64,000 nt of DNA from Spirosoma pollinicola (GCF_002831565.1 NZ_CP025096.1:7927014-7991013); one strand, 5' to 3'. Positions 26,020-34,771 are shown, counted from the stretch's first letter. The notes: generated by a model from the sequence alone, not told the origin. A program made the numbers and translations.

Positions 26020-26268
26020 AAAGTAGTTATTTTAGTTAAGTTTTATGGAGATTATTTAAATATGTAGTGTACAATATATACTAAAAGTATATTACAATTT
26101 TGCACAAACATTGTGCCAGCTTGTAGGATAAGTGAATCAGAGAATTAAAATGTGGAGCTTTTTAGGTGTCCAACAAGACGGTTGATCTGCATTACGACCT
26201 GCACTGACTCAGTGATGCGTTTGCGGCCATGAATGAACAGGAAGCTTTCTTGTTAGTACTGAATTAAG

Positions 26269-27120
26269 TTACGGTTTCACTCGGAAAACAATTTTACGAG
26301 AATGAGATGGTCCATTAACTGTGGTTAACATAAAATCAGTGGTAAATACTTTAACGTCAGAAGGAGATGCGAACCTTAATTCATACACAACATCTTGGTG
26401 TGATAAAGAAAACCGATTTATACCGTCATTAGCAAAGGTCGGAGAAATCATATAATGAGGTCTCTCTTGGTCTATGGTATTTAGACGCTCATGAACAAGA
26501 ACTGTCTTTGGATCTGCGACCACGATGAACATTGGCCTGTATGCTATAGTATCTCCAATATTTCTTACCGCAACGTTTAATATACAAAAACCATCAAGTT
26601 TTTTGGAGAGCACAAGGGTGTCAGTTGGCCCAATGCGATTCTCCTCAATACCTCCAAAATTGAAAATAAACTGCGGCTTTTTATTGGTCTGTTTGACAAT
26701 AAAGTCTAAGTGTTTTCCCGATACAGCTAATTGACTATTGATTGAACCAGACATGCCTTTTAAAGCAACACCACTTTTAGCCAATAGCTTCCGTTGGTCT
26801 TGAGCCAAATGCACCATTTCCTGTAAAGCCTTGCGACTCTGATTTAAGGCATTCTGCTGTTTACCCAAAACTCTTCCTTGGTCTATACCCGATTGCCTCG
26901 TTTCATTCAAAGCGACTAGCGCATAATAGAAAGAGAGTAATGTAACAAAAGCAGTTAAGTGCGCTACCAGTCTTTGTAAAAAGCCTTTCTCTCCAAAAAT
27001 TTTAACTGGTGATACTTTCTTGAAATACGGAAAAATGGACTTTCTTTTAATATATGGAAATGCCAGATCTACTACCATTAAAAAGCTAAGTACCCAAAGC
27101 GCCAATTCGAAGTTTTTCAT
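26269..27120 (-). CDS. hypothetical membrane protein with coiled coil
   Basis: 283 residues. Two hydrophobic stretches near the N-terminus (about 7-23 and 49-68, separated by a basic loop with KRKSIFPYFKK) probably anchor the protein in the inner membrane. Residues about 75-135 form a helical, probably coiled-coil segment (QSRKALQEMVHLAQDQRKLL). The C-terminal 150 residues look like a beta-rich domain (FILNFGGIEENRIG-like start, then LNVAVRNIGDTIAYRPMFIV). No family is recognised, and no enzymatic signature is present. It is A/T-rich, lies in the tRNA-Leu island and may be cargo of the former element. Confidence 0.65.
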   Translation of the reverse strand: MKNFELALWVLSFLMVVDLAFPYIKRKSIFPYFKKVSPVKIFGEKGFLQRLVAHLTAFVTLLSFYYALVALNETRQSGIDQGRVLGKQQNALNQSRKALQEMVHLAQDQRKLLAKSGVALKGMSGSINSQLAVSGKHLDFIVKQTNKKPQFIFNFGGIEENRIGPTDTLVLSKKLDGFCILNVAVRNIGDTIAYRPMFIVVADPKTVLVHERLNTIDQERPHYMISPTFANDGINRFSLSHQDVVYELRFASPSDVKVFTTDFMLTTVNGPSHSRKIVFRVKP

Positions 27121-27253
27121 CTCAAACCATAATTACATGCAGATTAAAGTTCGCCATAAATAACTCATAAATAAAGGATATTATGTGTTAATGGTCATTT
27201 CACAGAGCCGATTGACTATGGGTTTACACAAATGGTAGAAGTAGCGAGTATTC

Positions 27254-27859
27254 TTATTTTGAAAGCTTAAAATTCAGGAAAGCCCTGAATCTGCGTGTGC
27301 CTGAAATAATACCAAGATCCCGCAGATAATCCTCTGTCGGTGCAACTGTCGAATGTCGACAATGCTGTTGAATGAGCCAAATATTCTCGGTAACTAGCCA
27401 CAGCGCAATCACACCCGTATGTTTCCAGGAGTACATATCGTACTGACCAACCCAGCCCAGTTTAGACAGTATTCAAATGTGATGCTGATAGAAGTAATCC
27501 GGCCCCACTTTATCGGGTCCCGATACACCCTTGTGGGTGAACGCGTAAAGTTGTGGTGGATACATTCGTAGACCCTTTTGCTGGATCAGGCTCTCTAGAG
27601 GTGGAGCAATCTCCACGTTCGCCCCTTCATTGTCTTTGGCATCCTCCCCGTTTATATAGATCGTATCCGCCCGAATGTCCCCGATCCGTAATAACCTTAA
27701 TTCCTAACGTGGCCGAAAAAACGTATAGAGCGTGAACTGCACAAACAGCAGTAGATTTGTTTCTTCTTCGGCCAGAAAGACTTTCTTAAACTCCTCCCTT
27801 TGTGCATCGGTGAAGGCGGTGTGACGGTGAGTGTTCTTCTCGTCAAGGAAATCTGACAT
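27254..27859 (-). pseudogene. tyrosine integrase remnant with two in-frame stops
   Basis: One continuous reading frame of 202 codons, broken only by TAG at 27704-27706 and TGA at 27473-27475. Before the TAG it reads HTAFTDAQREEFKKVFLAEE and LLLFVQFTLYTFFRPR. After it follow ELRLLRIGDIRADTIYINGE, then LYAFTHKGVSGPDKVGPDYF; after the TGA, YSWKHTGVIALWLVTENIWL, QQHCRHSTV and EDYLRDLG. These match the catalytic domain of Bacteroidota tyrosine recombinases: Arg in FRPRxELR, KHTG replacing HxxR, CRH and the Tyr in YLRDLG. The N-terminal half is missing, and the frame begins at the border of the tRNA-Leu terminator. It marks a dead integrase that once used tRNA-Leu as its target. Confidence 0.85.
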
Positions 27860-27890
27860 TTCCTTTCCTAAATTGGGACCCTTAACACAA

Positions 27891-27926
27891 AACAGCCTGT
27901 AAGTAGTTAACTACTTACAGGCTGTT
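27891..27926 (-). terminator. tRNA-Leu terminator, perfect 36-nt palindrome
   Basis: Eighteen bases (AACAGCCTGTAAGTAGTT) followed by their exact reverse complement. On the minus strand the hairpin is 8 nt after tRNA-Leu and ends in a T-run. It is also part of the direct repeat bounding the island. Confidence 0.8.
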
Positions 27927-27933
27927 GATTATG

Positions 27934-28017
27934 TGCCGAAGGCGAGACTCGAACTCGCATGTCCGTAAAGACACACGCCCCTGAAACGTGCGTGTCTACC
28001 AATTTCACCACTTCGGC
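27934..28017 (-). tRNA. tRNA-Leu (anticodon CAG)
   Basis: 84-nt class II tRNA. The acceptor stem GCCGAAG (28017-28011) pairs with CTTCGGC (27941-27935) and the discriminator is A. The anticodon loop reads TTCAGGG, so the anticodon is CAG. A long variable arm (TGTCTTTACGGACA) and the T-arm GCGAG-TTCGAGT-CTCGC are present. It is intact and serves as the apparent insertion target of the island to its left. Confidence 0.95.
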
Positions 28018-28098
28018 AGTACGCTTCCCTGTTGGGATTGCAAAGATAAGGCTCTGTAGGCCGATTGCACAATGTTTTTTACTAATTTTTTTTCGCCC

Positions 28099-29436
28099 CT
28101 ACCGCGAAAAGAGTAGCCGTACGCCCGGCTGATCAGTCGCAAATTGGCCGTTTTCATAGGCGAGCTTACCCGAAATAATTGTGTGTGTTACGGTAGAACC
28201 AAATGTATGGCCCTCCAACGGCGACCAACCACACTGATACTGAATGTTTTCCTTAGAAACTGTCATCGACAGCGCTGGGTCGACCAGAACAAGGTCAGCC
28301 CAGTAGCCTTCGCGCACATAACCCCGTCGATCTATCTGAAAACAGTCGGCAGGCGCATGGCACATTTTACGCACAAGTGTTTCTATTGAGAGTTTTCCCT
28401 GCTTCACAAAATCGAGCATCAGCAAAAGCGGATGTTGTACCAGCGGTAAACCCGATGGAGCCTGCCAATAGTGCTGTTGCTTTTCGGCCCAGGTGTGTGG
28501 GGCGTGGTCGGTAGCAATAATATCGAGCTTATCGTCCAATAATCCTGCCAGTAGAGCCTCTTTATGATAAGGCGCTTTAATGGCCGGGTTGCACTTGATT
28601 AGGTTGCCCAGGCGGGCATAGTCCTCGCTATCGAACCAGAGGTGATGCACGCAAACTTCAGCCGTAATGCGTTTTTCAGTAAGGGGCAGTTTATTGTCGA
28701 ACAACGCCAGTTCGTCGGCGGTCGAAATGTGCAGGATGTGTAGCCGGGTATTGTGCCGCCGGGCCAGCTCAACCGCCATCGAGGATGATATCAGACATGC
28801 CTGTTCATTGCGGATCAACGGGTGAAGACCCGCTGTTGCATAGTCGCCATATTCTGCTTTATAATGTTCCGTATTGGCACGGATGGTGGCTTCATCTTCG
28901 CAGTGGGTAGCAATGAGCATCGGGCTTTCCCGGAACAGTCGATCCAGTACCTGCTCATTATCTACCAGCATATTTCCCGTCGATGAGCCCATGAACACCT
29001 TGATACCGCAAACGTCGGCTGTATTCGTTCGGAGAACTTCGTCGAGATTATTGTTCGATGCCCCCATAAAAAATGAGTAGTTAGCCAGCGAGCTATTGGC
29101 GGCAATGTCGTATTTCTGAGCCAGTAATTCCTGCGTCAGGGCGTTGGGAACGGTGTTGGGCATTTCCATAAAGCTGGTCACACCCCCTGCCACAGCGGCT
29201 CGTGCTTCGGAACCAATAGTGGCTTTATGCGTCAGGCCGGGCTCCCGAAAATGCACCTGGTCGTCAATAACACCCGGTAACAGATACGTCCCCTTTGCGT
29301 CGATAATCCGGGTAACACCTGAGTCAGAAAGGCCCGACTTGATTTGAGAAATAAAACCGTTTTCGATCAGGACATCGGTCTCAACAACCTGCCCTTCGTT
29401 TACAAGCCGGGCGTTACGAATCAGGAGTTTACTCAT
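28099..29436 (-). CDS. pyrC: dihydroorotase (type I)
   Basis: 445 residues; closes N-carbamoyl-aspartate to dihydroorotate in pyrimidine synthesis. Amidohydrolase signatures are present: DDQVHFREPG (metal-binding HxR), KVFMGSSTGN, ATHCED, HILHISTADE and the catalytic ATDHAPH. Length and motifs fit the AllB/PyrC class I group seen in Bacteroidota, with IIDAKGTYLLPGVID at the N-terminus and SPLEGHTFGSTVTHTIISGK at the C-terminus. It is leftward, 285 bp downstream of hemB, with a large inverted repeat in the gap, so it is probably transcribed separately. Allantoinase is the alternative within the same superfamily but is less likely. Confidence 0.9.
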   Translation of the reverse strand: MSKLLIRNARLVNEGQVVETDVLIENGFISQIKSGLSDSGVTRIIDAKGTYLLPGVIDDQVHFREPGLTHKATIGSEARAAVAGGVTSFMEMPNTVPNALTQELLAQKYDIAANSSLANYSFFMGASNNNLDEVLRTNTADVCGIKVFMGSSTGNMLVDNEQVLDRLFRESPMLIATHCEDEATIRANTEHYKAEYGDYATAGLHPLIRNEQACLISSSMAVELARRHNTRLHILHISTADELALFDNKLPLTEKRITAEVCVHHLWFDSEDYARLGNLIKCNPAIKAPYHKEALLAGLLDDKLDIIATDHAPHTWAEKQQHYWQAPSGLPLVQHPLLLMLDFVKQGKLSIETLVRKMCHAPADCFQIDRRGYVREGYWADLVLVDPALSMTVSKENIQYQCGWSPLEGHTFGSTVTHTIISGKLAYENGQFATDQPGVRLLFSR

Positions 29437-29543
29437 CAGGTTTAAGTATTACGGCGAATTTTTAAGCCAATTTGAAAAGTCAAAGCACTAAAATTATATA
29501 ATGAAGCTGGTTAAACTTATATAATCAGATCTGAAGTGAGTGG

Positions 29544-29630
29544 TTTTTTGTCATTCCGACGATAGGAGGAATCTTGAAGTCATCCAACAATCAAGTTTAA
29601 AATTCCTCCTATCGTCGGAATGACAAAAAA
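29544..29630. terminator. 29-bp perfect inverted repeat between hemB and pyrC
   Basis: Arms at 29544-29572 and 29602-29630 are exact complements and include a TTTTTT/AAAAAA end, so the structure has a T-run in both directions. The loop is about 29 nt. It probably ends hemB transcription on the minus strand. The length and perfection of the stem also fit a dispersed palindromic repeat. Confidence 0.65.
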
Positions 29631-29721
29631 CGTTATAATGTTTACCTGAAGACCAAGTTTAAACAACGTCAACGAATAGTTGCCCGCCAAACCAGAGAGC
29701 TGGTGAGAAGGTACAAAAGAA

Positions 29722-30699
29722 CTAGCTAGTCAATAATCTGGCTGCTTCTTTCGCGAAGTATGTCAAAATAACATTGGCTCCGGCTCGCTTAATGGCCATC
29801 AGCGATTCCATCATAGCGCGTTCGCCATCGAGCCAGCCGTTTTGGGCAGCCGCCTTAATCATAGCGTACTCACCACTGACATTGTAGGCCGCAATAGGCA
29901 GATGAAAATTATCGTCCAGCAGCTTTATAATATCCAGATAAGCCAATGCGGGTTTTACCATCAGAAAATCAGCTCCTTCTTCGTAATCGAGCTGAGCTTC
30001 GATTAGCGCTTCCCGGCTGTTGGCAGGGTTCATCTGATAGGTTTTTTTATCACCAAATTTCGGTGCCGAATCGAGGGCGTCCCGAAAAGGGCCATAGAAA
30101 GCACTGGCATACTTTGCGGCATACGACATAATGGCTACGTCATGGAAACCGCCTTCGTCCAACATTTGCCGAAGGTAGCCAACGCGCCCGTCCATCATAT
30201 CAGACGGCCCAACGATATTGGCCCCGGCCTGCGCCTGCGCCAGTGCCATTTTACCCAGCACGTCCAGCGTTGGGTCGTTTAGAATCCTGCCATTTTCCAC
30301 AATGCCATCATGACCATCTGAACTATAAGGATCCATAGCTACATCGGTCATGATCATCACCTCGGGGAAACGGTCTTTAATAGCCCGGATGGCCTGCATA
30401 TACAGACCGTCGGGATTATAACTTTCGGTAGCGTATTTGTCCTTTTTCGCTTCAGAAATATTAGGGAATAGATCGAACGTTTTAACCCCAAGGTCAACGC
30501 ATTCCTGAATTTCATGTAGCAGTAAATCAAGCGAATACCGATAAATGCCCGGCATAGACGAGACTTCAGACCGAATGTTCTGGCCTTCCATGATGAAAAC
30601 CGGAAAAATAAAATCAGTAACCGACAGGCGGGTTTCCTGCACCATATCACGGATAACCGCCGATTGGCGATTCCGACGCGGGCGACGTATTATGTTCAT
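29722..30699 (-). CDS. hemB: delta-aminolevulinic acid dehydratase (porphobilinogen synthase)
   Basis: 325 residues, normal length. Joins two 5-aminolevulinate molecules into porphobilinogen in haem synthesis. Key segments: FIFPVFIMEGQN, VMIMTDVAMDPYSSDGHDGI (here Asp-rich rather than the zinc-binding Cys cluster, which suggests a magnesium-type enzyme), GPSDMMDGRVGYLR, SYAAKYASAFYGPFRDA (first active-site Lys) and FLMVKPALAYLD (Schiff-base Lys), followed by YNVSGEYAM. It is leftward after the response-regulator gene, with an inverted repeat between the two. Confidence 0.96.
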   Translation of the reverse strand: MNIIRRPRRNRQSAVIRDMVQETRLSVTDFIFPVFIMEGQNIRSEVSSMPGIYRYSLDLLLHEIQECVDLGVKTFDLFPNISEAKKDKYATESYNPDGLYMQAIRAIKDRFPEVMIMTDVAMDPYSSDGHDGIVENGRILNDPTLDVLGKMALAQAQAGANIVGPSDMMDGRVGYLRQMLDEGGFHDVAIMSYAAKYASAFYGPFRDALDSAPKFGDKKTYQMNPANSREALIEAQLDYEEGADFLMVKPALAYLDIIKLLDDNFHLPIAAYNVSGEYAMIKAAAQNGWLDGERAMMESLMAIKRAGANVILTYFAKEAARLLTS

Positions 30700-30716
30700 T
30701 GTATTTTGTGAAGTAG

Positions 30717-30820
30717 GTGTATTGAGTGCAGTTAGTGAGGTGGATAAATAAGTGGTGTAGATGGCATGTATTTACCCTACATCACTAATTTATCTACTTG
30801 ACTAACTGCACTCACTACAC
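30717..30820. terminator. long imperfect inverted repeat after the response-regulator gene
   Basis: About 44-nt arms (30717-30760 and 30777-30820), containing GAGTGCAGTTAGT and its complement ACTAACTGCACTC, with a few mismatches. The right arm reaches into the last codons of the response regulator. It is one of several similar GAGTG-rich intergenic palindromes in the window. Confidence 0.55.
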
Positions 30821-31525
30821 TATCAGTTTAAATCCTTCGCCGTGCACATTAACAAGCTGAACAGCGGGATCTTCCCGCAGGTATTTGCGCAGTTTTGTTA
30901 CATACACGTCCATGCTTCGGGCGTTGAAATAAGAATCATCACCCCAAACCATTTTCAAGGCAAAACTACGGCTAACCGGTTGATTCAGGTTCTGTGCCAG
31001 CAATTTTAATAACTCCGATTCCTTACTGGTTAGTTTCTGTGGCGCCAATTCTGTGGCATCGGCCAACGGTTCATTGGCAGTTCGGGAAAGAAGTTGATGC
31101 GGATAATCGAAGGAGAACGAGCCAATTTTATAGGTAGTGGCCTCTACCGATTCGGTTGAGCGCTGATAGCGACGAAGAATGGCCTGAATCCTGAGCAATA
31201 GTTCTTCCATGCTGAAAGGCTTGGTCATGTAATCGTCAGCACCAGCCTTAAAGCCCTGAATGGTATCTTCCTGCATGGACTTGGCGGTCAGGAAAATAAT
31301 GGGTACGTCCCGATGATCCATCCGAACTTCTTTCGCCAAAGTGAAGCCGTCTTTCTTGGGCATCATCACATCAAAAATACAGAGATCATACTGACCCGCC
31401 ATAAATAGCTGTAGCCCCTGATTTCCGTCGGTAGCCCGGTCGGTGGTATACCCTTTCATGTTCAGGTATTCCTGTACTAATTGCCCCAGATTAGGGTCGT
31501 CTTCAACAAGTAGAATGGCTGGCAT
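30815..31525 (-). CDS. OmpR/PhoB-type response regulator
   Basis: 236 residues. Receiver domain about 1-120: the acidic pair in LLVEDDPN, the phospho-acceptor Asp in CIFDVMMPKKDG, Thr in FLTAK and Lys in MTKPFSMEELLLR. Winged-helix trans-activation domain about 135-236: LTSKESELLKLLAQNLNQPV, MDVYVTKLRKYLREDP and HGEGFKLIV. It lies 60 bp downstream of the sensor kinase gene in the same direction, so the two form a two-component pair, similar in layout to RprX/RprY of Bacteroidota. Targets are unknown; the divergent secreted-protein gene at 33808 is a natural candidate. Confidence 0.95.
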   Translation of the reverse strand: MPAILLVEDDPNLGQLVQEYLNMKGYTTDRATDGNQGLQLFMAGQYDLCIFDVMMPKKDGFTLAKEVRMDHRDVPIIFLTAKSMQEDTIQGFKAGADDYMTKPFSMEELLLRIQAILRRYQRSTESVEATTYKIGSFSFDYPHQLLSRTANEPLADATELAPQKLTSKESELLKLLAQNLNQPVSRSFALKMVWGDDSYFNARSMDVYVTKLRKYLREDPAVQLVNVHGEGFKLIV

Positions 31526-31585
31526 AAGTATGAAAGAGGGAATGAGTAAAAGAGCGAAACTGATTTAGTGAATTCATTCTTTTAC

Positions 31586-33649
31586 TCATTCCCTCGTTTG
31601 TGTATAAGGTATAATGACGTCAAAGGAGCTGCCTTTGCCGAGATGGCTTTCGACCATTATTTGGCCGTGATGTTCGTCGACCATTTTCTTTACGTAACTA
31701 AGGCCCAGGCCAAAACCTTTCACATCGTGCCGATTGCCGGTTGGTACCCGGTAAAATTTCTCAAAAATTCGACTCGTTTGCTCCTTGCTCATGCCCAACC
31801 CCTGATCGGTTACAGTAATGCCAACACCCCCGGATGCGGTGATGCCCGAGGAAGCTGACCCCTCCGGAATACTACGCGTACTTATTGTAATATGTGGCTT
31901 ATCGGGCGAATATTTTAGCGCGTTGTCCAACAGATTATAGACAATGTTAGTCAGGTGAAGTTCATCAGCTTCAACAACTTCGCGGTCGGCATCGAACGTA
32001 AGATCGACCTCGCCACCACGTTGTTCTATTTGCAAACTCAGGTTGTTGAGCACTTTTTCGATAACATCGTGTATGTTGACCGACGTTATATTAAGCTTGA
32101 TTTCGCCCCGATCCAGCAACGCCATTTGCAGAACCTTTTCGACATGTGAACCTAATCGCCGGGTTTCATCCCGAATAATGCTCATGTATCGAGTTAAGCG
32201 GGAATCAGACAGGCTCGGTTCCGGCAGTCCGGGGTCTTGCATATCGTGGTCCGGCAATCCGTAGTCCGGCATTCCGTGGTCCGGCATTCCGGGAAAGCCA
32301 GATTGAGACCCACCTCCACCAGACGACACGTTCGCCAAACCAGCTGAACGGCGAACCGAACTTTCTGAACGCAATTGTTCCTGCGCCATTTCAACAGCGA
32401 GCGAAATCGTTGAAATCGGCGTTTTGAACTCATGGGTCATGTTATTGATAAAGTCATTCTTGATATCCGCCAGTTTTTTCTGCCTGACGATCGTACTGAT
32501 CGCGATATAAAAACACGCCAGAATAACCAGAATCAACACCACCGACGCACCGAATGTAAAGCCTAACCGGCTCAGAATAAATTCCTGCTGGGTTGGGAAA
32601 TAGACATAGACATAGTTGCCGGTTTCGAGCAGATTGTTTGGAAAAAGGGCCGCTTTATAGCCATTGGCGTCAAACTGCTGAGCCTCTATACCCATAGATG
32701 TAAACAAGAATCGAGGTCGTTGACGAGTCCGAACGGCGTAGGCAAAGGGGATATTGATGCCCCGTTCCACCAGCGACTGCCGAAGTAATGTATCGAGTGC
32801 CAGTCTGTTCACCCGATCTTCAATAGGCCTATCGGACAGTAGCAAGCCCTTAAGCACATCTTTTATCATATGCGACTGCTCTTCGGCGCGGTGCTGGCTC
32901 ATACTGGCCGGCCCTGTCAGTAAACCCGGTTTAGTTGACGGCAGCAGATTATCAAGCTGATTTTTCCGGCGTTGAGCTACACGGCGGAGCCTGTTTTTAG
33001 CCGCCTGAGCTGCAGAGTCCTGCCTTACCTGGCTGTTGATACGGCTCAGTTCTGTATTCAGTACGTTCTCAACCCAGTGATCGAACTGCTGCTGTTGCGC
33101 CAGTTGCGTTTGCCAGTCGCCAACTGCCATTAATTCATCCTGCTGACGAAAAAACTCTTCAACAACGGCCATTTGTTCGGCCGAAAGGGGGCGTACAATG
33201 GGGTGTAACACATCAGACTGAACGACGACCGTACCAACAGGAGCCAGGCCAGACGGTATTGGTTGCCGATGAGCCAGTTGGTTGGGTGTTGAGAAGCGGG
33301 GCACTTTCTGTTGAACGGGTTGTAATGATTGCGTACCAACAAGTGGCGCTTCGCCAGTAGCCTTCGCCCCCGATTTGCCTTCCTTCTTGGCGATAGCCAT
33401 TAACCGATTTTGCTGTTCCCGGGCCTGAACGCGCTGTTTTGTCAGATAAACAATTTCCTGCCGCTCCAGTGTTCGAACAACCTCTTGCAGGGCATCTGTC
33501 ACTTTGTAGGCAAACTGTTCTTCCTGTAAGTGCAACGCACTGCTGATCCCATAGAGTTGGAGCCCTACCAGTCCCAGAAGCCCAATGGCCATTAGTGCGA
33601 CAATCCAGCGTATGCGTTGTTTTGACATTTTTTTTACTCGCTCATGCAA
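31586..33649 (-). CDS. membrane sensor histidine kinase with a repeat insertion in the DHp domain
   Basis: 687 residues. TM1 about 14-34, a large periplasmic region to about 364, TM2 about 365-387, then HisKA with HEFKTPIST (His406) and HATPase motifs (NIVYNLLDNALKYSPD, VTDQGLGM, GFGLGLSYVKKMV). Between DHp helix 1 (ending near 428) and helix 2 (from about 485) is an extra Gly/Pro/Asp-rich stretch with five-residue units such as GMPDH, GLPDH and GLPEP, coded by 15-nt repeats at 32221-32295. An insertion at the hairpin tip of a DHp domain is unusual. The first Met may be residue 8 (MSKQRIRW). It works with the response regulator 60 bp downstream. Confidence 0.93.
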   Translation of the reverse strand: MHERVKKMSKQRIRWIVALMAIGLLGLVGLQLYGISSALHLQEEQFAYKVTDALQEVVRTLERQEIVYLTKQRVQAREQQNRLMAIAKKEGKSGAKATGEAPLVGTQSLQPVQQKVPRFSTPNQLAHRQPIPSGLAPVGTVVVQSDVLHPIVRPLSAEQMAVVEEFFRQQDELMAVGDWQTQLAQQQQFDHWVENVLNTELSRINSQVRQDSAAQAAKNRLRRVAQRRKNQLDNLLPSTKPGLLTGPASMSQHRAEEQSHMIKDVLKGLLLSDRPIEDRVNRLALDTLLRQSLVERGINIPFAYAVRTRQRPRFLFTSMGIEAQQFDANGYKAALFPNNLLETGNYVYVYFPTQQEFILSRLGFTFGASVVLILVILACFYIAISTIVRQKKLADIKNDFINNMTHEFKTPISTISLAVEMAQEQLRSESSVRRSAGLANVSSGGGGSQSGFPGMPDHGMPDYGLPDHDMQDPGLPEPSLSDSRLTRYMSIIRDETRRLGSHVEKVLQMALLDRGEIKLNITSVNIHDVIEKVLNNLSLQIEQRGGEVDLTFDADREVVEADELHLTNIVYNLLDNALKYSPDKPHITISTRSIPEGSASSGITASGGVGITVTDQGLGMSKEQTSRIFEKFYRVPTGNRHDVKGFGLGLSYVKKMVDEHHGQIMVESHLGKGSSFDVIIPYTQTRE
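32221..32295. repeat. 15-nt tandem repeat in the sensor kinase gene
   Basis: Five consecutive 15-nt units (32221-32235, 32236-32250, 32251-32265, 32266-32280, 32281-32295) around CCGGCATTCCGTGGT. The second unit is divergent. Because the unit is a multiple of three, copy-number changes keep the kinase in frame. The core TCCGGCATTCCG nearly equals TCCGGCGTTCCG in the asparaginase insertion at 53337. Confidence 0.85.
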
Positions 33650-33807
33650 CCTTTGCCTTACTTATTCATCTATAGTAAAAGGATGGCAAGGGTTAGTAAA
33701 AGTACGAACCTGGTTGGCTACACATTGGCTCGTTAACAAACTTTAACAACCCCTGTATCAACCCATTTAACAAAGTATCGCTCCTTCATTTGCAACTGCA
33801 AACTACT

Positions 33808-34638
33808 ATGAAAAAAACAGTTTTTGCCGGATACCAGTTCGCATCGACCCTGCTGCTGGTGGCTGCCTTCAGTGGAGCTGCCGTAGCGCAGAAACAGACC
33901 AGTCCAACTCCCAAAGCCGATAAAGGCGAGGTAAACGTTCGGATAATTGAACGAAATGGGGATGACGTTCGGGAAATCGAACGTACCTATCATATGGATG
34001 GTATGAATGATCCTCAACGCGACCAGATGGTCATGAAGTTAGTGGATTCGCTTAAAGCCGCTCGTAAGGATGGCGGTAAACGCCAGATGACAATTATCAT
34101 TGATGATAACAATGGCGACAGAACCGTAAAAAGGGAACGCATAACCCCTAACAAACGACGTGCCCCGGCAGACGCATATGCACAGCGCAACAAACTTCCC
34201 AGAGGCAATAACGACCAGGATTTCTGGAACAATCAATCATGGCGGTATGAGTTTCGGCGCGGAGCCGACTCACTGACCGATCAACTTAATCGGCTTAAAT
34301 TTCAGGTACCGAGAGATTTCGACCGGCAATTGGTTCGGCCGTTTGAAGACTGGGCACGAAATTTCAACGGAAAAGCATCAACCATTCGCGGCCTGGACGC
34401 GTACCCGAACAACCCCGACCGTGACCAGTTGAACGTTCGTTTTACAGCCCCCACCAAAGGCGATGTGAGTATTGTGGTAACAAACACTAAAGGAAAAGAA
34501 GTCGCCAAACGTGATATCAAAGACTTCTCGGGCGAGTTTGTCGGTCAAATCGATCTGGGCAAAAAGGCGCAGGGCACCTATTTTATTACTGTTACCCAGA
34601 ACGAAGACGGTGCGGTAAAACGGATTGTTGTAGAATAG
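33808..34638 (+). CDS. secreted protein with Por-type (T9SS) C-terminal sorting domain
   Basis: 276 residues if started at the ATG at 33808, which gives a classic signal peptide (MKKTVFAGYQFASTLLLVAA, cleavage after AVAQ). The central part is highly charged (Lys/Arg/Asp) with no known domain. The last 80 residues form a secretion/sorting domain of the Por family: YPNNPDRDQLNVRFTAP, VSIVVTNTKGKEV and GTYFITVTQNEDGAVKRIVV. The product therefore probably crosses the outer membrane by the type IX system and is attached to or released from the surface. It is divergent from the sensor kinase/regulator operon, whose regulator may control it. Confidence 0.8.
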   Translation: MKKTVFAGYQFASTLLLVAAFSGAAVAQKQTSPTPKADKGEVNVRIIERNGDDVREIERTYHMDGMNDPQRDQMVMKLVDSLKAARKDGGKRQMTIIIDDNNGDRTVKRERITPNKRRAPADAYAQRNKLPRGNNDQDFWNNQSWRYEFRRGADSLTDQLNRLKFQVPRDFDRQLVRPFEDWARNFNGKASTIRGLDAYPNNPDRDQLNVRFTAPTKGDVSIVVTNTKGKEVAKRDIKDFSGEFVGQIDLGKKAQGTYFITVTQNEDGAVKRIVVE

Positions 34639-34658
34639 GAAATCGGGTGCAATGAGTG

Positions 34659-34729
34659 GAGTGGGTGAAGTGAGTGACCTTGGAACTGGAACTGACTAAC
34701 TCCACTTACTCCACTCATTTCACCCACTC
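34659..34729. terminator. GAGTG-rich inverted repeat after the T9SS cargo gene
   Basis: Arms 34659-34676 (GAGTGGGTGAAGTGAGTG) and 34712-34729 pair with one G.T. No strong T-run follows the stem. It lies right after the stop of the T9SS cargo gene and probably ends its transcription. Confidence 0.5.
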
Positions 34730-34771
34730 TACCACACTCAAAAATATTTTTTAAAAATTTAGTACTATGTA

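Noticed and set aside
26466..26750. Plus-strand reading frame opposite the membrane protein gene
   Set aside because: It lies wholly antisense to a longer, better-formed gene with membrane segments and has no features of its own.
27864..27953. Functional second tRNA-Leu at the left repeat
   Set aside because: The left copy at 24264-24354 has only the terminator and part of the T-arm/acceptor end; homology stops before the variable arm.
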